Source of the DNA: a virus
Length of the DNA stretch: 21,569 nt
Reading direction: 5' to 3' (one strand)
IMG/VR virus record: IMGVR_UViG_3300024348_000282
Location: 1 to 21,569 of that record
Shown here: piece by piece, positions 21,507 to 21,569 of the stretch
Numbering within the stretch: position 1 is the stretch's first letter
How the letters are laid out: every line of letters begins with the position of its first letter
The notes under the pieces: model-generated
The model's database searches: none
Told to the model about the DNA's origin: nothing
Seen by the model: only the letters and a program-made list of their open reading frames with translations
Program-made: the position numbers and the translations under genes

Positions 21507-21569
21507 ATGAGCGTAGTAAAGGGACTAAAAGCAATCAATGCCCTGCTCGACAAGCCAAAGTATGATGAA
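21507..21569 (+). CDS. Start of a downstream gene, cut by window edge
   Basis: 21 codons are visible, opening with MSVVKGLKAINALLDKPKYD and still open at the last base. The strong SD and codon use (AAG lysine, CTC/CTG leucine) suggest good expression. Its place after helicase and primase would suit a single-stranded DNA-binding or other replication protein, but the fragment is too short to assign. Confidence 0.75.
   Translation, partial: MSVVKGLKAINALLDKPKYDE

Noticed and set aside
1-21569. tRNA genes, CRISPR arrays, integrase, att sites or transposons
   Set aside because: No cloverleaf-like or regularly repeated segments and no recombinase motifs were found on either strand by reading; small or degenerate cases could be missed by eye.

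Overview
The window is a contiguous piece of a tailed, double-stranded DNA phage (or prophage) genome. All credible genes lie on the + strand and are packed almost without gaps; no intergenic gap exceeds about 80 bases. The DNA is AT-rich. A tape measure protein of about 2,880 residues and the tail genes around it point to a non-contractile, siphovirus-like phage with a very long tail; I see no sheath or contractile baseplate gene. The SD sequences, the apparent leaderless starts and the resemblance of the tail proteins to those of actinobacteriophages suggest an AT-rich actinobacterial host. That host call is inference from memory of protein families and was not searched. No integrase, att site, tRNA, CRISPR array or insertion sequence was seen.

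Layout. 1-594: 3' part of the major tail (tube) protein, closed by a strong intrinsic terminator. 671-1732: two paralogous tail assembly chaperones, a long one (G-like plus T-like domains in one frame) and a short one (G-like only). 1760-10411: the giant tape measure protein. 10411-17392: distal tail protein, a 1,406-residue tail hub/tip protein with a LamG-like insert, and three minor tail or adhesin-like proteins. 17407-17850: a small tail-fibre or lectin-like protein with its own promoter. 17850-18532: a zinc ribbon protein and a MerR/Xis-like DNA-binding protein, at the switch from structural to replication genes. 18544-21482: replication module with two small proteins, a DnaB-like helicase, a small unknown protein and a short DnaG-like primase. 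21507-end: the start of another gene.

Expression. The most notable pattern is regulatory. Four genes (starts 671, 17407, 17850, 20293) lack a Shine-Dalgarno sequence and instead have a (T)GGTATA-type extended -10 box ending 5-6 bases before the ATG, so a transcript would begin at or next to the start codon (leaderless mRNA). The remaining genes have an SD, a TAATG stop-start overlap, or both. A near-consensus sigma-70 promoter (TTGACA-N17-TATACT) lies in the end of the MerR-like gene and probably drives the helicase operon through a short leader carrying a perfect hairpin.

The second notable point is that the short and long chaperone forms, usually made from one locus by programmed frameshifting, appear here to be encoded by two separate genes with different promoters, ribosome binding and codon use.
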